Shown: positions 9,042-19,297, numbered from the stretch's first letter. The stretch is 64,000 nt of DNA from Desmonostoc vinosum HA7617-LM4 (GCA_019359515.1 JAHHHC010000021.1:42554-106553), one strand, 5' to 3'. The notes: a model not told the origin generated them from the letters alone. Numbers and translations are program-made.

Positions 9042-10871
9042 CTAGAAGTTCTCGAATTTAGCGATCGCTTGTTGCATTTTCCCCAACACTTCATCCACAG
9101 GTATAATTCCTAACTCTCCAGAGGCACGAGTCCGAATACTCAAAGCGTTATTTTCAACTTCTTTGGCTCCTATTACTGCCATTACGGGTATTTTATCTTT
9201 CTCAGCATTGCGAATCAATTTACCCAAGCGATCGCCACTAATATCCACTTCTGTTCTGATACTCAAGGCTCTCATTTTCGCTGCCACAGCTTGAGTAAAA
9301 TCTAACTGTGCCTCACCCACTGGTAGTAATCTAGCTTGCACTGGCGCTAACCATAAAGGAAAGTCCCCAGCATATTCTTCAATTAATATCCCAATTAACC
9401 GCTCCAGTGAACCAAAAGGCGCACGGTGAATCATTACCGGACGTTTGCGAGAACCATCTTCTGCAACATATTCCAGTTCAAAACGTTCTGGCAAGTTGTA
9501 ATCTACTTGAACAGTTCCCAGTTGCCACTCGCGTTCTAAGGCATCGCTGAAAATAAAGTCGAGTTTGGGGCCGTAAAACGCCGCTTCGCCAATTCCTTCA
9601 AAGTGTTCCATCCCCAACTGTTCCACTGCACGACGAATTGCACCTTGAGCTTTTTCCCAAGCTTCATCAGAACCAATGTACTTATCGCTAGCCGGATCAC
9701 GGAAACTCAGTCTAGCTTTAAAGTTCTTTAATTGCAGTTTATTAAACACTGACAAAATCAAATCCACAACGTTGAGGAATTCGCCGTCTAGTTGTTCTGG
9801 AGTGACGAATAAATGTGAATCATCCACGGTGAAACCGCGCACTCTCGTTAAACCACCTAACTCTCCTGATTGTTCATAGCGGTAAACAGTTCCGAATTCG
9901 GCGAACCGGATCGGTAATTCTCGGTAGGAACGTAACTCACTCTTATATATTTGAATGTGGAAAGGACAATTCATCGGCTTGAGGACAAAGCCCTGTTCCT
10001 GTGCGGCGGCTTGTTCATCTTCCGCCATTAAGGGGAACATATCTTCTTTATATTTCTGCCAGTGTCCAGAGGTTTTAAATAAATCTACTCTGGCAATGTG
10101 AGGAGTAACAACAGGCAAATAACCACGTTTTAGTTGTTCTTGCTTGAGGAAATCTTCTAGGATAGTCCGCAACAGAGTACCTTTTGGTGTCCACAAAGGT
10201 AAACCTGGCCCTACTTGGTCAGAAAATATAAATAACCCAAGTTCTTTACCTAGTTTACGGTGGTCTCGCCGCAGGGCTTCTTCTTTACGCCGCTTATATT
10301 CAGCGAGTTGTTCTGGACTTTCCCAAGCGGTGGCGTAAATGCGTTGTAGTTGTGCTTTGGTTTCGTCTCCACGCCAATAAGCACCTGCGACGCTTTCGAG
10401 GGCGATCGCTTTGGGATTTAATTCGCTAGTATTTTCTACATGGGGCCCGGCGCACAAATCCCACCATTCATTCCCCAGGTGGTAAATTGTGATTGGCTCC
10501 TCTTTGATATCTGCCAGGATTTCTAGTTTGTACGGTTCCTTAATTGCCTGAATGCGGCGTTCAGCTTCTTCACGGCTAACTTCTTCGCGCATCACTGGCA
10601 GTTTGCGATTGATAATCTTTACCATCTCTTTGTGGATGGCTTTTAAATCGTTTTCGCTGAATGGTTCTGGATTGTCAAAGTCATAGTAAAAGCCATTTTC
10701 AATCCAGGGGCCGATTGTCACTTGCGCCTTGGGAAACAGCTTTTGTACTGCCATTGCCATCACATGGGAAGCGGTGTGGCGAATCTTTTTTAAATTTTCT
10801 GATTCGCTGGTACGCGGTAAGTACATTTTTTCGGGTTGTTTTGGCTGATTGGGGTCTGGATTGGGCGACAT
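9042..10871 (-). CDS. thrS: Threonyl-tRNA synthetase
   Basis: This class II aminoacyl-tRNA synthetase charges tRNA-Thr. The protein has 609 residues and lacks the N-terminal TGS domain, as is usual in cyanobacteria. It starts almost directly with the editing domain (HTASHVMAMAVQKLFP, about residue 32). The catalytic core shows motif 2 (RFAEFGTVYRYE), and the zinc ligands are Cys in MNCPFH, His in DDSHLF and His in MIHRAPFGS. Motif 3 is GSLERLIGIL. The C-terminal anticodon-binding domain begins at about residue 505 (WLAPVQARLLPV). All key residues are present. It is probably expressed as a short operon with the DUF98 gene behind it. Confidence 0.97.
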   Translation of the reverse strand: MSPNPDPNQPKQPEKMYLPRTSESENLKKIRHTASHVMAMAVQKLFPKAQVTIGPWIENGFYYDFDNPEPFSENDLKAIHKEMVKIINRKLPVMREEVSREEAERRIQAIKEPYKLEILADIKEEPITIYHLGNEWWDLCAGPHVENTSELNPKAIALESVAGAYWRGDETKAQLQRIYATAWESPEQLAEYKRRKEEALRRDHRKLGKELGLFIFSDQVGPGLPLWTPKGTLLRTILEDFLKQEQLKRGYLPVVTPHIARVDLFKTSGHWQKYKEDMFPLMAEDEQAAAQEQGFVLKPMNCPFHIQIYKSELRSYRELPIRFAEFGTVYRYEQSGELGGLTRVRGFTVDDSHLFVTPEQLDGEFLNVVDLILSVFNKLQLKNFKARLSFRDPASDKYIGSDEAWEKAQGAIRRAVEQLGMEHFEGIGEAAFYGPKLDFIFSDALEREWQLGTVQVDYNLPERFELEYVAEDGSRKRPVMIHRAPFGSLERLIGILIEEYAGDFPLWLAPVQARLLPVGEAQLDFTQAVAAKMRALSIRTEVDISGDRLGKLIRNAEKDKIPVMAVIGAKEVENNALSIRTRASGELGIIPVDEVLGKMQQAIAKFENF

Positions 10872-11494
10872 CGGCTGCTGAATAATTAGCGAAGTGATTG
10901 CAAATAAAAGTTATTCGTTGGAGTTATGAAAAATCAACCCAAATATAACATGGAGTGATTTATCAGCTAAAACGGGGTAATACATAACAGCATATCGCAG
11001 GTAAATGAGGCATAGATTTTAAGAAAAAAGTCATTTAAAATTCCTCGCCCCTTTGTGGACGAGGAATTTGGTAATTGGCCTATTACCCATTACCTCCATC
11101 GGCGGGGAGGAAAGCCGCTTTCGATAAAAAGGGATTTTTAACCAGTTCCGTGGGTTTAAGTCCCCCGGTTCTATAATCGGCAAGTTTCGTGTTGGGGTCT
11201 TACAAAGTCAGAGCGGAGGAAACCCCCTGGTGACTTTGCGCTAAATCCCCATTACAAAACTTAATTACGTTAGCGTAGCGTAAAGCCTGCGGCATAGCTT
11301 CGCTTAGAGCGAGTCCTCGATAGCGTTAGCGTTAGCGAAGCGGTAGCGAGTCCTCGAGCGTCAGCGTTAGCGAGGTACGAGCGTCGCGTCATTACGAATT
11401 ACGAATTACGAATTATTTAACCCTATTCCCTGCGGTATGATCATCCTGTTGGCGATCGCCTTTAGTTTCGCCAAACTCAACACTGAGAAACTTT
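10872..11494. repeat. Interspersed-repeat block between thrS and miaB
   Basis: No gene is seen in these 620 bases. The stretch at 11100-11260 includes 'gttccgtgggtttaagtccc' and 'ggcaagttt' and recurs in altered form at 63099-63180. The stretch 11258-11415 is made of 'gcgtagcgtaaagcctgcgg', 'gcgttagcgaagcggtagcg' and 'acgaattacgaattacgaat' units and recurs at 63174-63500. These are the short repeated units typical of Nostocales. The first part might be a decayed end of a mobile element, but nothing proves it. Confidence 0.7.
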
Positions 11495-12859
11495 CTACAC
11501 TGGTATTGCTTGGGACACTTGAATTGGTTCACCAGTCAAGCTAAAAGCACGGACTTCAGTAATTTTTATTTTCACCAATTGCCCTTTTAGCTGATTAATA
11601 TCGCCTGTAAAGAATGTTAGACGATTACCAGCGGTTCGTCCCATGACTTGAGTTTTATCTTTAGAGTTTTGGTCTTCTACTAGCACCTCTTCGATGCGTC
11701 CAAAATAACGCTGCGATCGCTCGGCTGCTTTGATGCCCACTAAATGATTTAATCTTTGGAGGCGATCGCTTTTAATTTCTTCACTCAATTGATTTGGCCA
11801 CAAAGCTGCTGGTGTTCCTGGACGTGGTGAGTATGCGGCTGTGTTTAACTGATCAAAGCCAATATCTTCTACAAGTTTCAAAGTATTCTCAAATTGTGCT
11901 TCTGTCTCTGTTGGAAAACCAACAATCGCATCAGCACTAATTGATGCATCTGGCATATACTGCCGAATTGTATCGATAATCCGACGATACTTCTGATGAG
12001 TGTAACCCCGTGCCATAGCTTTTAATACTTCGTTATCTCCCGATTGGAAAGGAATATGGAAGTGTTCGCACACCTTGGGTAATTCGGCGCAAGCCTGAAT
12101 TAGCCTTTCAGTAAAATAACGGGGATGGCTAGTAGCAAATCTAATCCGTTCTATTCCTGGCACGTCATGTACATAATAAAGTAGATCTGTGAAATTATAC
12201 AGATGTCTACCTTCAGAGGTGACACCGGGCAAATCTCTACCGTAAGCGTCAATATTTTGACCCAGAAGTGTAATTTCTTTATAACCTTGCCGTCCTAGTT
12301 CTTCGATTTCGGCGCGGATAGCTGCTGGTGTGCGGGATTGTTCTACACCACGCACATTGGGAACGACACAATAAGTACAGCGTTCATTGCAGCCATAAAT
12401 CACGTTTACCCAAGCTGTGACTTTGCTGTCGCGTCGCGGTTGGGTGATGTCTTCGATAATGTGGACTGGCTCTGTGGCTACAACTTGGCTACCTGCAAAA
12501 ACTGACTCTAGCAAATCTTTCAGACGGTTGGCGTGTTGTGGCCCCATCACCAAATCTAATTCTGGCACTCGCCGCAACAGTGCTTCACCTTCCTGTTGAG
12601 CGACACAACCAGCAACAATCAATGTCAAATCTGGCTGCTCGTGTTTGCGTTTGGCTTGTCTGCCAAGGTAGGAATAGACCTTTTGCTCGGCATTATCCCG
12701 AATTGTACAGGTGTTGTAAAGAATCACATCTGCATGATTTGGGTCTTCTGACCACTCAAAGCCCATGTCTTCTAAAACGCCTGCCATGCGCTCTGAGTCA
12801 GCTTTATTCATCTGGCAACCGAAAGTAGTTATGTGATAGCGGCGTTGAGAAATTGTCAT
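11495..12859 (-). CDS. miaB: tRNA-2-methylthio-N6-dimethylallyladenosine synthase (MiaB)
   Basis: This radical-SAM methylthiotransferase adds the 2-methylthio group to i6A37 of tRNAs that read UNN codons. The frame opens at a TTG; the ATG two codons later (12859) is taken, giving 454 residues. The N-terminal MTTase domain has three cluster cysteines (TFGCQM, NTCTIR, VAGCVA). The radical-SAM motif is GCNERCTYC, followed by VVPNVRG. The middle [20 protein letters not shown] is characteristic. A C-terminal TRAM domain (about residues 385-450) ends it. The length and all six cluster cysteines are normal. Confidence 0.96.
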   Translation of the reverse strand: MTISQRRYHITTFGCQMNKADSERMAGVLEDMGFEWSEDPNHADVILYNTCTIRDNAEQKVYSYLGRQAKRKHEQPDLTLIVAGCVAQQEGEALLRRVPELDLVMGPQHANRLKDLLESVFAGSQVVATEPVHIIEDITQPRRDSKVTAWVNVIYGCNERCTYCVVPNVRGVEQSRTPAAIRAEIEELGRQGYKEITLLGQNIDAYGRDLPGVTSEGRHLYNFTDLLYYVHDVPGIERIRFATSHPRYFTERLIQACAELPKVCEHFHIPFQSGDNEVLKAMARGYTHQKYRRIIDTIRQYMPDASISADAIVGFPTETEAQFENTLKLVEDIGFDQLNTAAYSPRPGTPAALWPNQLSEEIKSDRLQRLNHLVGIKAAERSQRYFGRIEEVLVEDQNSKDKTQVMGRTAGNRLTFFTGDINQLKGQLVKIKITEVRAFSLTGEPIQVSQAIPV

Positions 12860-13095
12860 GGGCAAATATGCTTAATCAGGATTACGTAATGTAAGGTTTA
12901 TTTTTATTGTATTGTATTGAAAGTAGCGAGTAATATTGTGTTCGGTTAAAAACTGATAATTAAGACAGCAAGAGAGCAGGAAGCAGGAGGAGAGAGATTT
13001 TCTTGGTTTTTGCACAGATGCGGGGATTACAACTAATTAAGCGGACGTAATATAACCTTTCTATGGTTGGCTCCAACGTAATGTTAGACCGCTAG

Positions 13096-13860
13096 CTACT
13101 CAATTTTAGTTCTGTATTTTAACGGTACACGCACACATCTTGGATCGAGAAAATCAATCAGGTCGATCAATCTACTATGAATCAAAACCAGGCGCTCCCC
13201 GCCAATTTTCGACTCCTTGATGATTGTATCAAGATCCTCTTTTAGTTTTATAAACCAACGAGCAAAATCTGGATCGCTCATTTTCTGAACAAATGCAGCA
13301 TAACCAATACACTCATAACCCAGCATTTGATCCAAGGAGCGAGGCTTCATCATAATTTCTCCAATCGCTCGCTGTTCTCCGTTAAACAGTTGAAATGTCG
13401 GGTCAATATTACCTTTGCCATTGAATCGGTTTGTACCAAAAGCTTTGGTAATGTTCACGAATAGTTCACTCAGGTGACGATTTAATTCTAGATCACCCAA
13501 ATCTAAAAATTGAATTTCTCGTCGGAGAATCTCGACCCACCCAAAATATTCTGCAAAAACATACAAAGTATTGTTAATCAAATAATCTTGTTCGGATAAA
13601 CTTCGTTGATCAAAATTTTGCAGAACGCGGTTTTGGCGAATGTTGAATAAGCGACTTTGGAGATCTATCGCCGAGCGTAGCAATGGATCTCGATATTTTG
13701 ACATTAAGGCAGATGTTTGTGCTTCACGTGACTCAGCTTCGCGTTTCTTAGCAAGACGATCAGACAATTGCGTTATCCGCATCTGCCCATAAATACTGAC
13801 GATGGCACTCATAACTGCAACGATCGCTGCAATAATTGCGGTAAAAACTTCAGGCTTCAT
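13096..13860 (-). CDS. Membrane-anchored hypothetical protein
   Basis: I do not recognise this family. The protein has 254 residues with one N-terminal helix (about residues 5-24, VFTAIIAAIVAVMSAIVSIY). A charged coiled-coil-like stretch (about 28-50, rich in Lys, Arg, Glu) follows, then a helical cytoplasmic domain. The end holds an LIHSRLIDLIDFLDPR segment. Base composition matches the neighbours, and HIP1-like sites are present. It stands alone, with a 230-base gap to miaB containing no gene. It resembles small anchored proteins of unknown role that accompany cyanobacterial stress genes, but no function is claimed. Confidence 0.6.
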   Translation of the reverse strand: MKPEVFTAIIAAIVAVMSAIVSIYGQMRITQLSDRLAKKREAESREAQTSALMSKYRDPLLRSAIDLQSRLFNIRQNRVLQNFDQRSLSEQDYLINNTLYVFAEYFGWVEILRREIQFLDLGDLELNRHLSELFVNITKAFGTNRFNGKGNIDPTFQLFNGEQRAIGEIMMKPRSLDQMLGYECIGYAAFVQKMSDPDFARWFIKLKEDLDTIIKESKIGGERLVLIHSRLIDLIDFLDPRCVRVPLKYRTKIE

Positions 13861-14138
13861 TGTAACTGCGCTGCGTAAGTAAAAAGCTAGTCATACCGCA
13901 AATTTTACTACATTGCCCCACCGAGAGATAATGAAAGCCAGGTGAAGACACTACCAGAAAGTATCAATGAAAGGGAACTTTGAACGCTTAACAATGAAGC
14001 TTTTAAGTGTGTTTGTCTAATAACCTTTGAAACAAACTGTCAGATGCCCGCAACAGAAGGTAAAAGCTCCTTGCTTGCCTTCTCCATCCTATTGCGAAAT
14101 CAAAATAATAGATTAGAGCAAGAATAAGTGAGTGAATT

Positions 14139-14969
14139 GTGAATTTTGAGCAACTAACAACGCTGATTGATCAACATGGCTTATCAAAGCATCAAGACGC
14201 AATTTTGGCAAGTGTACGTCCTGCTATTTCTTTGAGTCTTGGGGAAGCTGAGCCAGGACAGAATGGGCAAAGTCGTATCGGGGGAGTTCCCGATTTACCT
14301 TTGTCTATTCTCTGGCCTAAAGACCCTTTGATGAATAGATATCTCTGTTTTATTTTGCAAATTAACCTTGCTCAGTTGCCCACTTTCCCGGCAAATCCTT
14401 TTCCGCAGCAGGGAATGCTGTATTTGTTTGCTGATGAAAATGAAAATTACGCTGAACAATTAGTGTTTTACGATGGCAGCGAACCCTTACAACCTGCATA
14501 TTTACCTGAAGATGCTCAGTTTATTACAAATTGGTACGAAAATTTAGTAACTCACCGTTTAAAGTTAGACCTTTTACCTGATATCCCGCGTTGGGCAACA
14601 AATGATTTTTATGAACTCTGCGATCGCCTCAAGTTAGACAATGAACTTAAGTTAAATGATTTGGGTAGAACTCTCTCCCAAAACAGTATAGGTAAATTGC
14701 TCGGTCATGTTTCGGGTATTGGACACGACCCACGAGAGGATGCTTATCTAGTCAAAGAAGTAAACCCTAAATGGCTTTATAATTACGAACAACGCCGCAC
14801 TTTAGATATGACTCGCGCTCAAAGTTGGCACAACTTGCTGGAAGTTGAGTCAAGTACATCTGTTGACCTGATGTTTGGTGATGCTGGCTATCTGCAAATA
14901 CTGATTCATCGCGAAGACTTAAAGCAACATGATTTTTCCAAAGTTTACGTGAATTTGGAATCAAGTTAG
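14139..14969 (+). CDS. DUF1963 (YwqG-like) family protein
   Basis: This 276-residue cytoplasmic protein starts at GTG. Family signs are the SLGEAEPGQNGQSRIGGVPDLP segment (about 32-53) and the LCFILQINLAQLP strand. MLYLFADEN and a C-terminal LMFGDAGYLQILIHREDL also fit. DUF1963 proteins such as Bacillus YwqG have no established biochemical role. Downstream lies an 11-copy 7-base tandem repeat and no hairpin. The start could also be a little upstream, but no ATG is available in frame. Confidence 0.75.
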   Translation: MNFEQLTTLIDQHGLSKHQDAILASVRPAISLSLGEAEPGQNGQSRIGGVPDLPLSILWPKDPLMNRYLCFILQINLAQLPTFPANPFPQQGMLYLFADENENYAEQLVFYDGSEPLQPAYLPEDAQFITNWYENLVTHRLKLDLLPDIPRWATNDFYELCDRLKLDNELKLNDLGRTLSQNSIGKLLGHVSGIGHDPREDAYLVKEVNPKWLYNYEQRRTLDMTRAQSWHNLLEVESSTSVDLMFGDAGYLQILIHREDLKQHDFSKVYVNLESS

Positions 14970-14980
14970 TGAGAGGGGAA

Positions 14981-15057
14981 TGGGGACTGGGGACTGGGGA
15001 CTGGGGACTGGGGACTGGGGACTGGGGACTGGGGACTGGGGACTGGGGACTGGGGAC
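14981..15057. repeat. Eleven perfect copies of the 7-mer TGGGGAC
   Basis: The unit repeats without a mismatch from 14981 to 15057, straight after the stop of the DUF1963 gene. A second array, four copies of the 9-mer TCATCTCCC, lies at 15111-15146. Both are purine/pyrimidine-skewed microsatellite-like arrays and probably vary in copy number between strains. Confidence 0.9.
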
Positions 15058-15161
15058 TAGGAATTCATAATTATTTATTCTTCCCCTGCTCCCCCTGCTT
15101 TCTTACTCCTTCATCTCCCTCATCTCCCTCATCTCCCTCATCTCCCCCTGCTCCCCGCCTC

Positions 15162-15686
15162 CTACTGTCCTACATAACGACTAGCCATCTGCATAGCATC
15201 AGCAATATCAACATCGCCATCACCGTCAGCATCCAAGAAGGAACTGAGTACCGGATTCCCCCCTGCTTGGAGATTTTCAGCACTTGCGCCTGATTGTAAG
15301 AAATTTAGCACTATAGGCACAGCTAGAGGTAATATTTGCTGAATCACCCCGGCATCTAACCCAGTGCGTTGAGCTGCTGTCTGGGCTACTTGCTGTTGTA
15401 TATCAGGAGAAAACAAGGAATTAACGGCTTCTGGATTAGGAGAAGTGCCAGCAAATTGATTTACTACTGCTTGCGCTTCTTCATTACCATTTGTAGCTTG
15501 TTTATCTCGTAAAGAAGCACGTACATAGTTACCCACAACGCCTAAAACAGATTGTATCGTTGAAGGGTCTGTACCAGTACTGTTACTCAATTGGTTGACA
15601 GTGTTGACGATGCTTCCTAGTTGACCTAAACTGCCTTGCTGATTGGGGTTGGCTACAGCACCTAAAATTTGGTCAAAAATTCCCAT
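15162..15686 (-). CDS. DUF937 protein with a dockerin/EF-hand-type calcium loop
   Basis: This protein has 174 residues. The first about 140 form the helical, Gln/Asn/Ala-rich DUF937 (YidB-like) repeat fold, opening MGIFDQILGAV and containing IQSVLGVVGNY and IQQILPLAVPIVLNFL. The C-terminus carries DADGDGDVDIADA at about residue 153. Asp at positions 1, 3, 5 and 12 of this loop matches a single dockerin-like calcium-binding loop. No signal peptide is visible. DUF937 proteins are abundant in cyanobacteria, but their role is not known. The gene is preceded by a 100-base AT-rich stretch likely to hold its promoter. Confidence 0.75.
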   Translation of the reverse strand: MGIFDQILGAVANPNQQGSLGQLGSIVNTVNQLSNSTGTDPSTIQSVLGVVGNYVRASLRDKQATNGNEEAQAVVNQFAGTSPNPEAVNSLFSPDIQQQVAQTAAQRTGLDAGVIQQILPLAVPIVLNFLQSGASAENLQAGGNPVLSSFLDADGDGDVDIADAMQMASRYVGQ

Positions 15687-16787
15687 AAGTTTGTTCTCTG
15701 TTGGTTCTACTTCAATGACTTTTTGATAACTCAGTTTCTACTTTAAAGTTTTATGGTGAATAATTATCAATGCGATCGCATGTCTTACAAGAATTAGCGG
15801 TGTTAGGGGTAGGATGTCGGGTGTGGGTGAAAGAAAAATTCCTTAATTGGGTGGGTTTGAAATGCACCAACAAAAAAGGATTAGGCCATGTTTTAAAACT
15901 GAAAAACTCGGTTGGGTTAAGAGTAGCGCAACCCAACCTACTAGTACGGCGAGGCAACTTTATGGGGTTAAAATTCTCCGCGTCCCCCCATCCCCACGTC
16001 TTTGTGTCAGCCTCAACCCAATATTTTAAAGCTTAATTTAGAGAATTGATATTGATTAGGCCGATCCCCGTATAATACTATCCAGTATGGGATCACCTGA
16101 CTGTCTGTGTTTTAAGGATCTCAACCGTACACCCTCAATATCTTTGCTGATCTTGAGTCTAAAGATTGTCAAGTAAGTAAAACTGCCAAATTCACACAGA
16201 TTAATTATTACTTTTACTACTAAGTTTCTGCAAAATACTAGTATATGAATATTTAAAAGCTGAAATATTTTATTTTTATAGTTATTTGTTATTAATATTT
16301 AATTTATTTATCTAAGCCATTTAGTAGCAATATGATAAACATCTATCGACTGTATTTTAGAAAAATCTTTAGCACTTAAATACCAATTGATTGCCCAAAA
16401 AAACTGCTCCACACTTAGGCATATATAAAATACATCTATCTAAAGTATGGTTACACCTCTATCTAAAGATGGATAGACTTAACTGTTATTAATTTGTAAC
16501 CTTTCATTAGCAAAGTTTAGCGCGTTAAAGAGAAATTAAGAGGAAGTAAAAGTTTATTTAAAAGCATTGAATCTCTTAACCTTTAAAGAAAGCTTTACTT
16601 AAAGCAATCAGGTAGAACCTTACCCATTATCTGATGTCCATTTACTAATATTTACAGTGTCTTTACGTCCGAACCTCGTTCATTAAGGCGAAGGAGCTAT
16701 ATTACTATGCCTTAGAGTTAAGCCATACGGCCTAGTGAAAGGCAGTGAGTATATTGCTGTAAACAATGTATAGTAAGGATTCATACC
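15687..16787. promoter_or_regulatory. Long upstream region of the biosynthetic island
   Basis: These 1,100 bases have no convincing gene. A small + strand frame (15770-16036) is repeat-derived. A perfect 9-pair hairpin 'ggttgggtt/aacccaacc' lies at 15910-15938. A possible sigma70-like promoter has TTGATA at 16046-16051 and TATAAT at 16071-16076, with a rather long 19-base spacer. The stretch from 16160 to 16560 is strongly AT-rich, as in long leader regions. 'ctatctaaag' occurs twice at about 16436 and 16460. An 'aagga' ribosome site lies just before the ligase ATG. Confidence 0.4.
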
Positions 16788-18656
16788 ATGAGTGAGCGGT
16801 CTAGGCATTTAGCAGATAGTAATTACTATTGCTCAGATTTTGTTGAACTACTAAGTTATAGAGCGCAAAACCAACCTGAGCAGAAAGCATTTACTTTCTT
16901 GAAAAATGGAGACACACAAGCAGAAGAATTAACATACAAGGAGCTACATTTACGGGCACAAGCGATCGCCACCTCTTTACAATCTCTAAATGCTTGCGGT
17001 GAACGTGCCCTACTACTGTATCAACCAGGTTTAGATTTTATTGCAGCCTTTTTTGGATGTTTATATGCTGGGGTTATTGCCGTTCCTGCATATCCACCTA
17101 GAAAAAATCAAAATCTAATCAGATTGCAAGCGATCGCAGCCGACGCTCAAGCCAAAATAGTACTCACTTCAACATCATTACAAAACCTCCAAGCTAGCTT
17201 CAATCAAGAAAGTTTAGACGTTTCCAAACTGCAATGGTTAGCTACCGATAATGTAGATAGTAATTTGTCATCAGACTGGCAAAAACAAATCATCAAAGGC
17301 GATTCCCTAGCTTTTATCCAGTACACCTCTGGTTCTACGGGAACGCCCAAAGGAGTGATGGTCAGCCACGACAACTTGATGTACAACGAGAAAATGATTA
17401 AAGCGGCTTTCGGCCATACAGAAAAAACTGTTGTAGTCGGTTGGTTGCCTGTGTTTCATGATATGGGACTGATCGGAAACGTCCTACAGCCTCCATATTT
17501 GGGAGTACCATGCTTTCTGATGTCTCCTGTAGATTTTCTTCAAAAACCTCTGCGCTGGTTGCAGGCTGTTTCTCACTACAAAGCAACAACAAGTGGAGGC
17601 CCAAATTTTGCCTATGATCTTTGCATTCGTAAGGCAACTCCCGAACAATTGGCTGAACTAGATCTCAGCAATTGGGAGGTTGCGTTTACAGGTGCTGAAC
17701 CTGTCCGTGCCGAGACATTAGAACAGTTTGCCTCTACCTTTGCCCCTTGTGGCTTCCGCAAAGAAGCATTTTACCCTTGCTATGGTATGGCAGAAACTAC
17801 TCTCATCGTGTCTGGGGGTGAGAAAACTGCATTGCCAATCACATGTAATGTCGAAGGAGTAGCACTAGAACAAAATCGAATTGTCAAAGTTAACGATACA
17901 CAACAAACTGCTTGGACATTTATCGGTTGCGGGCAAAGTCTTCTAGAACAGAAAGTCGTTATTGTTAACCCCGAAACCTTAACTTTGTGTACCTCAGAGC
18001 AAGTCGGAGAAATCTGGGTAGCAGGCCCGAATGTTGCACAAGGATATTGGAATCAAGATGAAGAGACAGAAAAAACTTTCCATGCATATATTGCAGATAC
18101 AGAACTTAGCACAACGGTAGCGACGTCAGGAGCGTCAGGCCCATTTCTTCGCACCGGAGACTTGGGATTTTTGCAAGATGGCGAGTTATTCATCACTGGG
18201 CGACTCAAAGATGTAATTATCATTCGCGGGCAAAATCACTATCCCCAAGACATTGAACTGACTGTTGAGAAAAGCCATCCGGCCCTCAGACCTGCTTGCG
18301 GAGCAGCATTTACTATCGATTTCAAAGGTTCTGAGCGACTAGTTATTGTTCAGGAGGTAGAGCGGAGTTACTTACGAAAGTTAAACGTTCAAGAAATTGT
18401 CAAAGATGTTAGACAAGCAGTAATTGCAGAGCATGGTCTGGATATATTCGCCACCGTACTCATCAAGACTGGAAGTATTCCCAAAACCTCCAGTGGCAAA
18501 ATTCGCCGTCAAGCTTGTCGAACTGCATTTTTTGCTGGCACCTTAGATGTTCTCGAAGATTGGAGTGAGAATCCTGAGAACAAAGCTAAGTTTAAGCATC
18601 TAGAAGCAGAGGTTGATTCTGTTCTTAAACAGTTAACCCCTACCAAGCAGCTATGA
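16788..18656 (+). CDS. Fatty acyl-AMP ligase (FAAL)
   Basis: This 622-residue adenylate-forming enzyme activates a free fatty acid as acyl-AMP and hands it to an acyl carrier protein, here most likely the ACP encoded next. The ATP loop YTSGSTGTPKG (about 179-189), GWLPVFHDMGL, YGMAETTL (about 329) and the hinge RTGDLGF are present. The catalytic Lys lies in SGKIRRQ (about 569). The FAAL-type insertion is seen after FIGCGQSL. The length fits stand-alone FAALs, and no carrier domain is fused. It is the first gene of the island, which is the usual place for the starter-loading enzyme of cyanobacterial lipopeptide and acyl-polyketide clusters. Chain length cannot be read from sequence. Confidence 0.93.
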   Translation: MSERSRHLADSNYYCSDFVELLSYRAQNQPEQKAFTFLKNGDTQAEELTYKELHLRAQAIATSLQSLNACGERALLLYQPGLDFIAAFFGCLYAGVIAVPAYPPRKNQNLIRLQAIAADAQAKIVLTSTSLQNLQASFNQESLDVSKLQWLATDNVDSNLSSDWQKQIIKGDSLAFIQYTSGSTGTPKGVMVSHDNLMYNEKMIKAAFGHTEKTVVVGWLPVFHDMGLIGNVLQPPYLGVPCFLMSPVDFLQKPLRWLQAVSHYKATTSGGPNFAYDLCIRKATPEQLAELDLSNWEVAFTGAEPVRAETLEQFASTFAPCGFRKEAFYPCYGMAETTLIVSGGEKTALPITCNVEGVALEQNRIVKVNDTQQTAWTFIGCGQSLLEQKVVIVNPETLTLCTSEQVGEIWVAGPNVAQGYWNQDEETEKTFHAYIADTELSTTVATSGASGPFLRTGDLGFLQDGELFITGRLKDVIIIRGQNHYPQDIELTVEKSHPALRPACGAAFTIDFKGSERLVIVQEVERSYLRKLNVQEIVKDVRQAVIAEHGLDIFATVLIKTGSIPKTSSGKIRRQACRTAFFAGTLDVLEDWSENPENKAKFKHLEAEVDSVLKQLTPTKQL

Positions 18657-18988
18657 ACAGGAATGTGATCATCTATAAAAAGAATCATACCAATCCAAAC
18701 TAGATATAGGACTCATATTTGATTGGTGAATCTTGTGGGGTGGGCCGAACAGCCCTCCAGAAAATACCAAGGACGGGCAAAACGCCCATCCCTCAACAAT
18801 GCCACACCCAACTCTCGAGTGAAACGGTATGAGTTGGAGTGTTAGCAAATAGCTCCAGAGAATGGGAGCATCTATGCTTAGGAATACGAATACTCCTAAG
18901 ACAGGCATGATTGCAGCTAAAAAATTGGACAGTACTAAAAATCAACACATTTGATTGTTGAAACATAGACTAGGTAAGGACTTTAACC
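18657..18988. repeat. Intergenic repeat and ACP leader
   Basis: No gene is supported in these 330 bases. A hairpin-forming repeat 'ggacgggcaaaacgcccatc' at 18771-18790 is related to 'gggcgggcaagatgcccacc' at 41145-41164. An 'aagga' site sits 9 bases before the ACP start. The gap is long enough for a separate ACP promoter, but none is clear. Confidence 0.45.
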
Positions 18989-19297
18989 ATGACAGTACAA
19001 AATATTGAAGAAGTGAATACCACACCTACAGTTGCACCCAAGCAGATCCCAACAGCGGCAGAAATTCAAGCATGGATAGTTTCTTATGTAGCTGACTTGC
19101 TGGAAGTAGATTCAGAGGAAATCGAAATCACAATACCTTTTGACCGCTATGGTCTAGACTCTTCAGTAGCAGTTGGTTTAACAGGTGACTTAGAAGATTG
19201 GCTAGGATGTGAACTCGATCCAACTCTACTGTATGATTACCCAACTGTTGAAACTTTAGTTAAGCATTTAGTTTCAGAGTTAAAAGCTGAAAATTAA
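18989..19297 (+). CDS. Stand-alone acyl carrier protein
   Basis: This protein has 102 residues with about 20 disordered N-terminal residues, then a PP-binding four-helix domain. The phosphopantetheine Ser58 lies in YGLDSSVAVG. The partner-binding helix is followed by PTLLYDYPTVETLVKHL. It should receive the acyl group from the ligase upstream and present it to the diiron protein and the first PKS module. Its sequence is close to the ACP at the end of the second PKS protein (FDRYGLDS versus FDSYGLDS), which suggests the two share partners or a common origin. No phosphopantetheinyl transferase gene is in the window, so activation must come from elsewhere. Confidence 0.93.
   Translation: MTVQNIEEVNTTPTVAPKQIPTAAEIQAWIVSYVADLLEVDSEEIEITIPFDRYGLDSSVAVGLTGDLEDWLGCELDPTLLYDYPTVETLVKHLVSELKAEN

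Noticed and set aside
14981..15146. Possible CRISPR array
   Set aside because: The units are 7 and 9 bases with no spacers and no cas genes nearby.
15770..16036. Small + strand open frame before the biosynthetic island
   Set aside because: It runs through dispersed repeat and hairpin sequence, has no ribosome site and overlaps equally open frames on the other strand.
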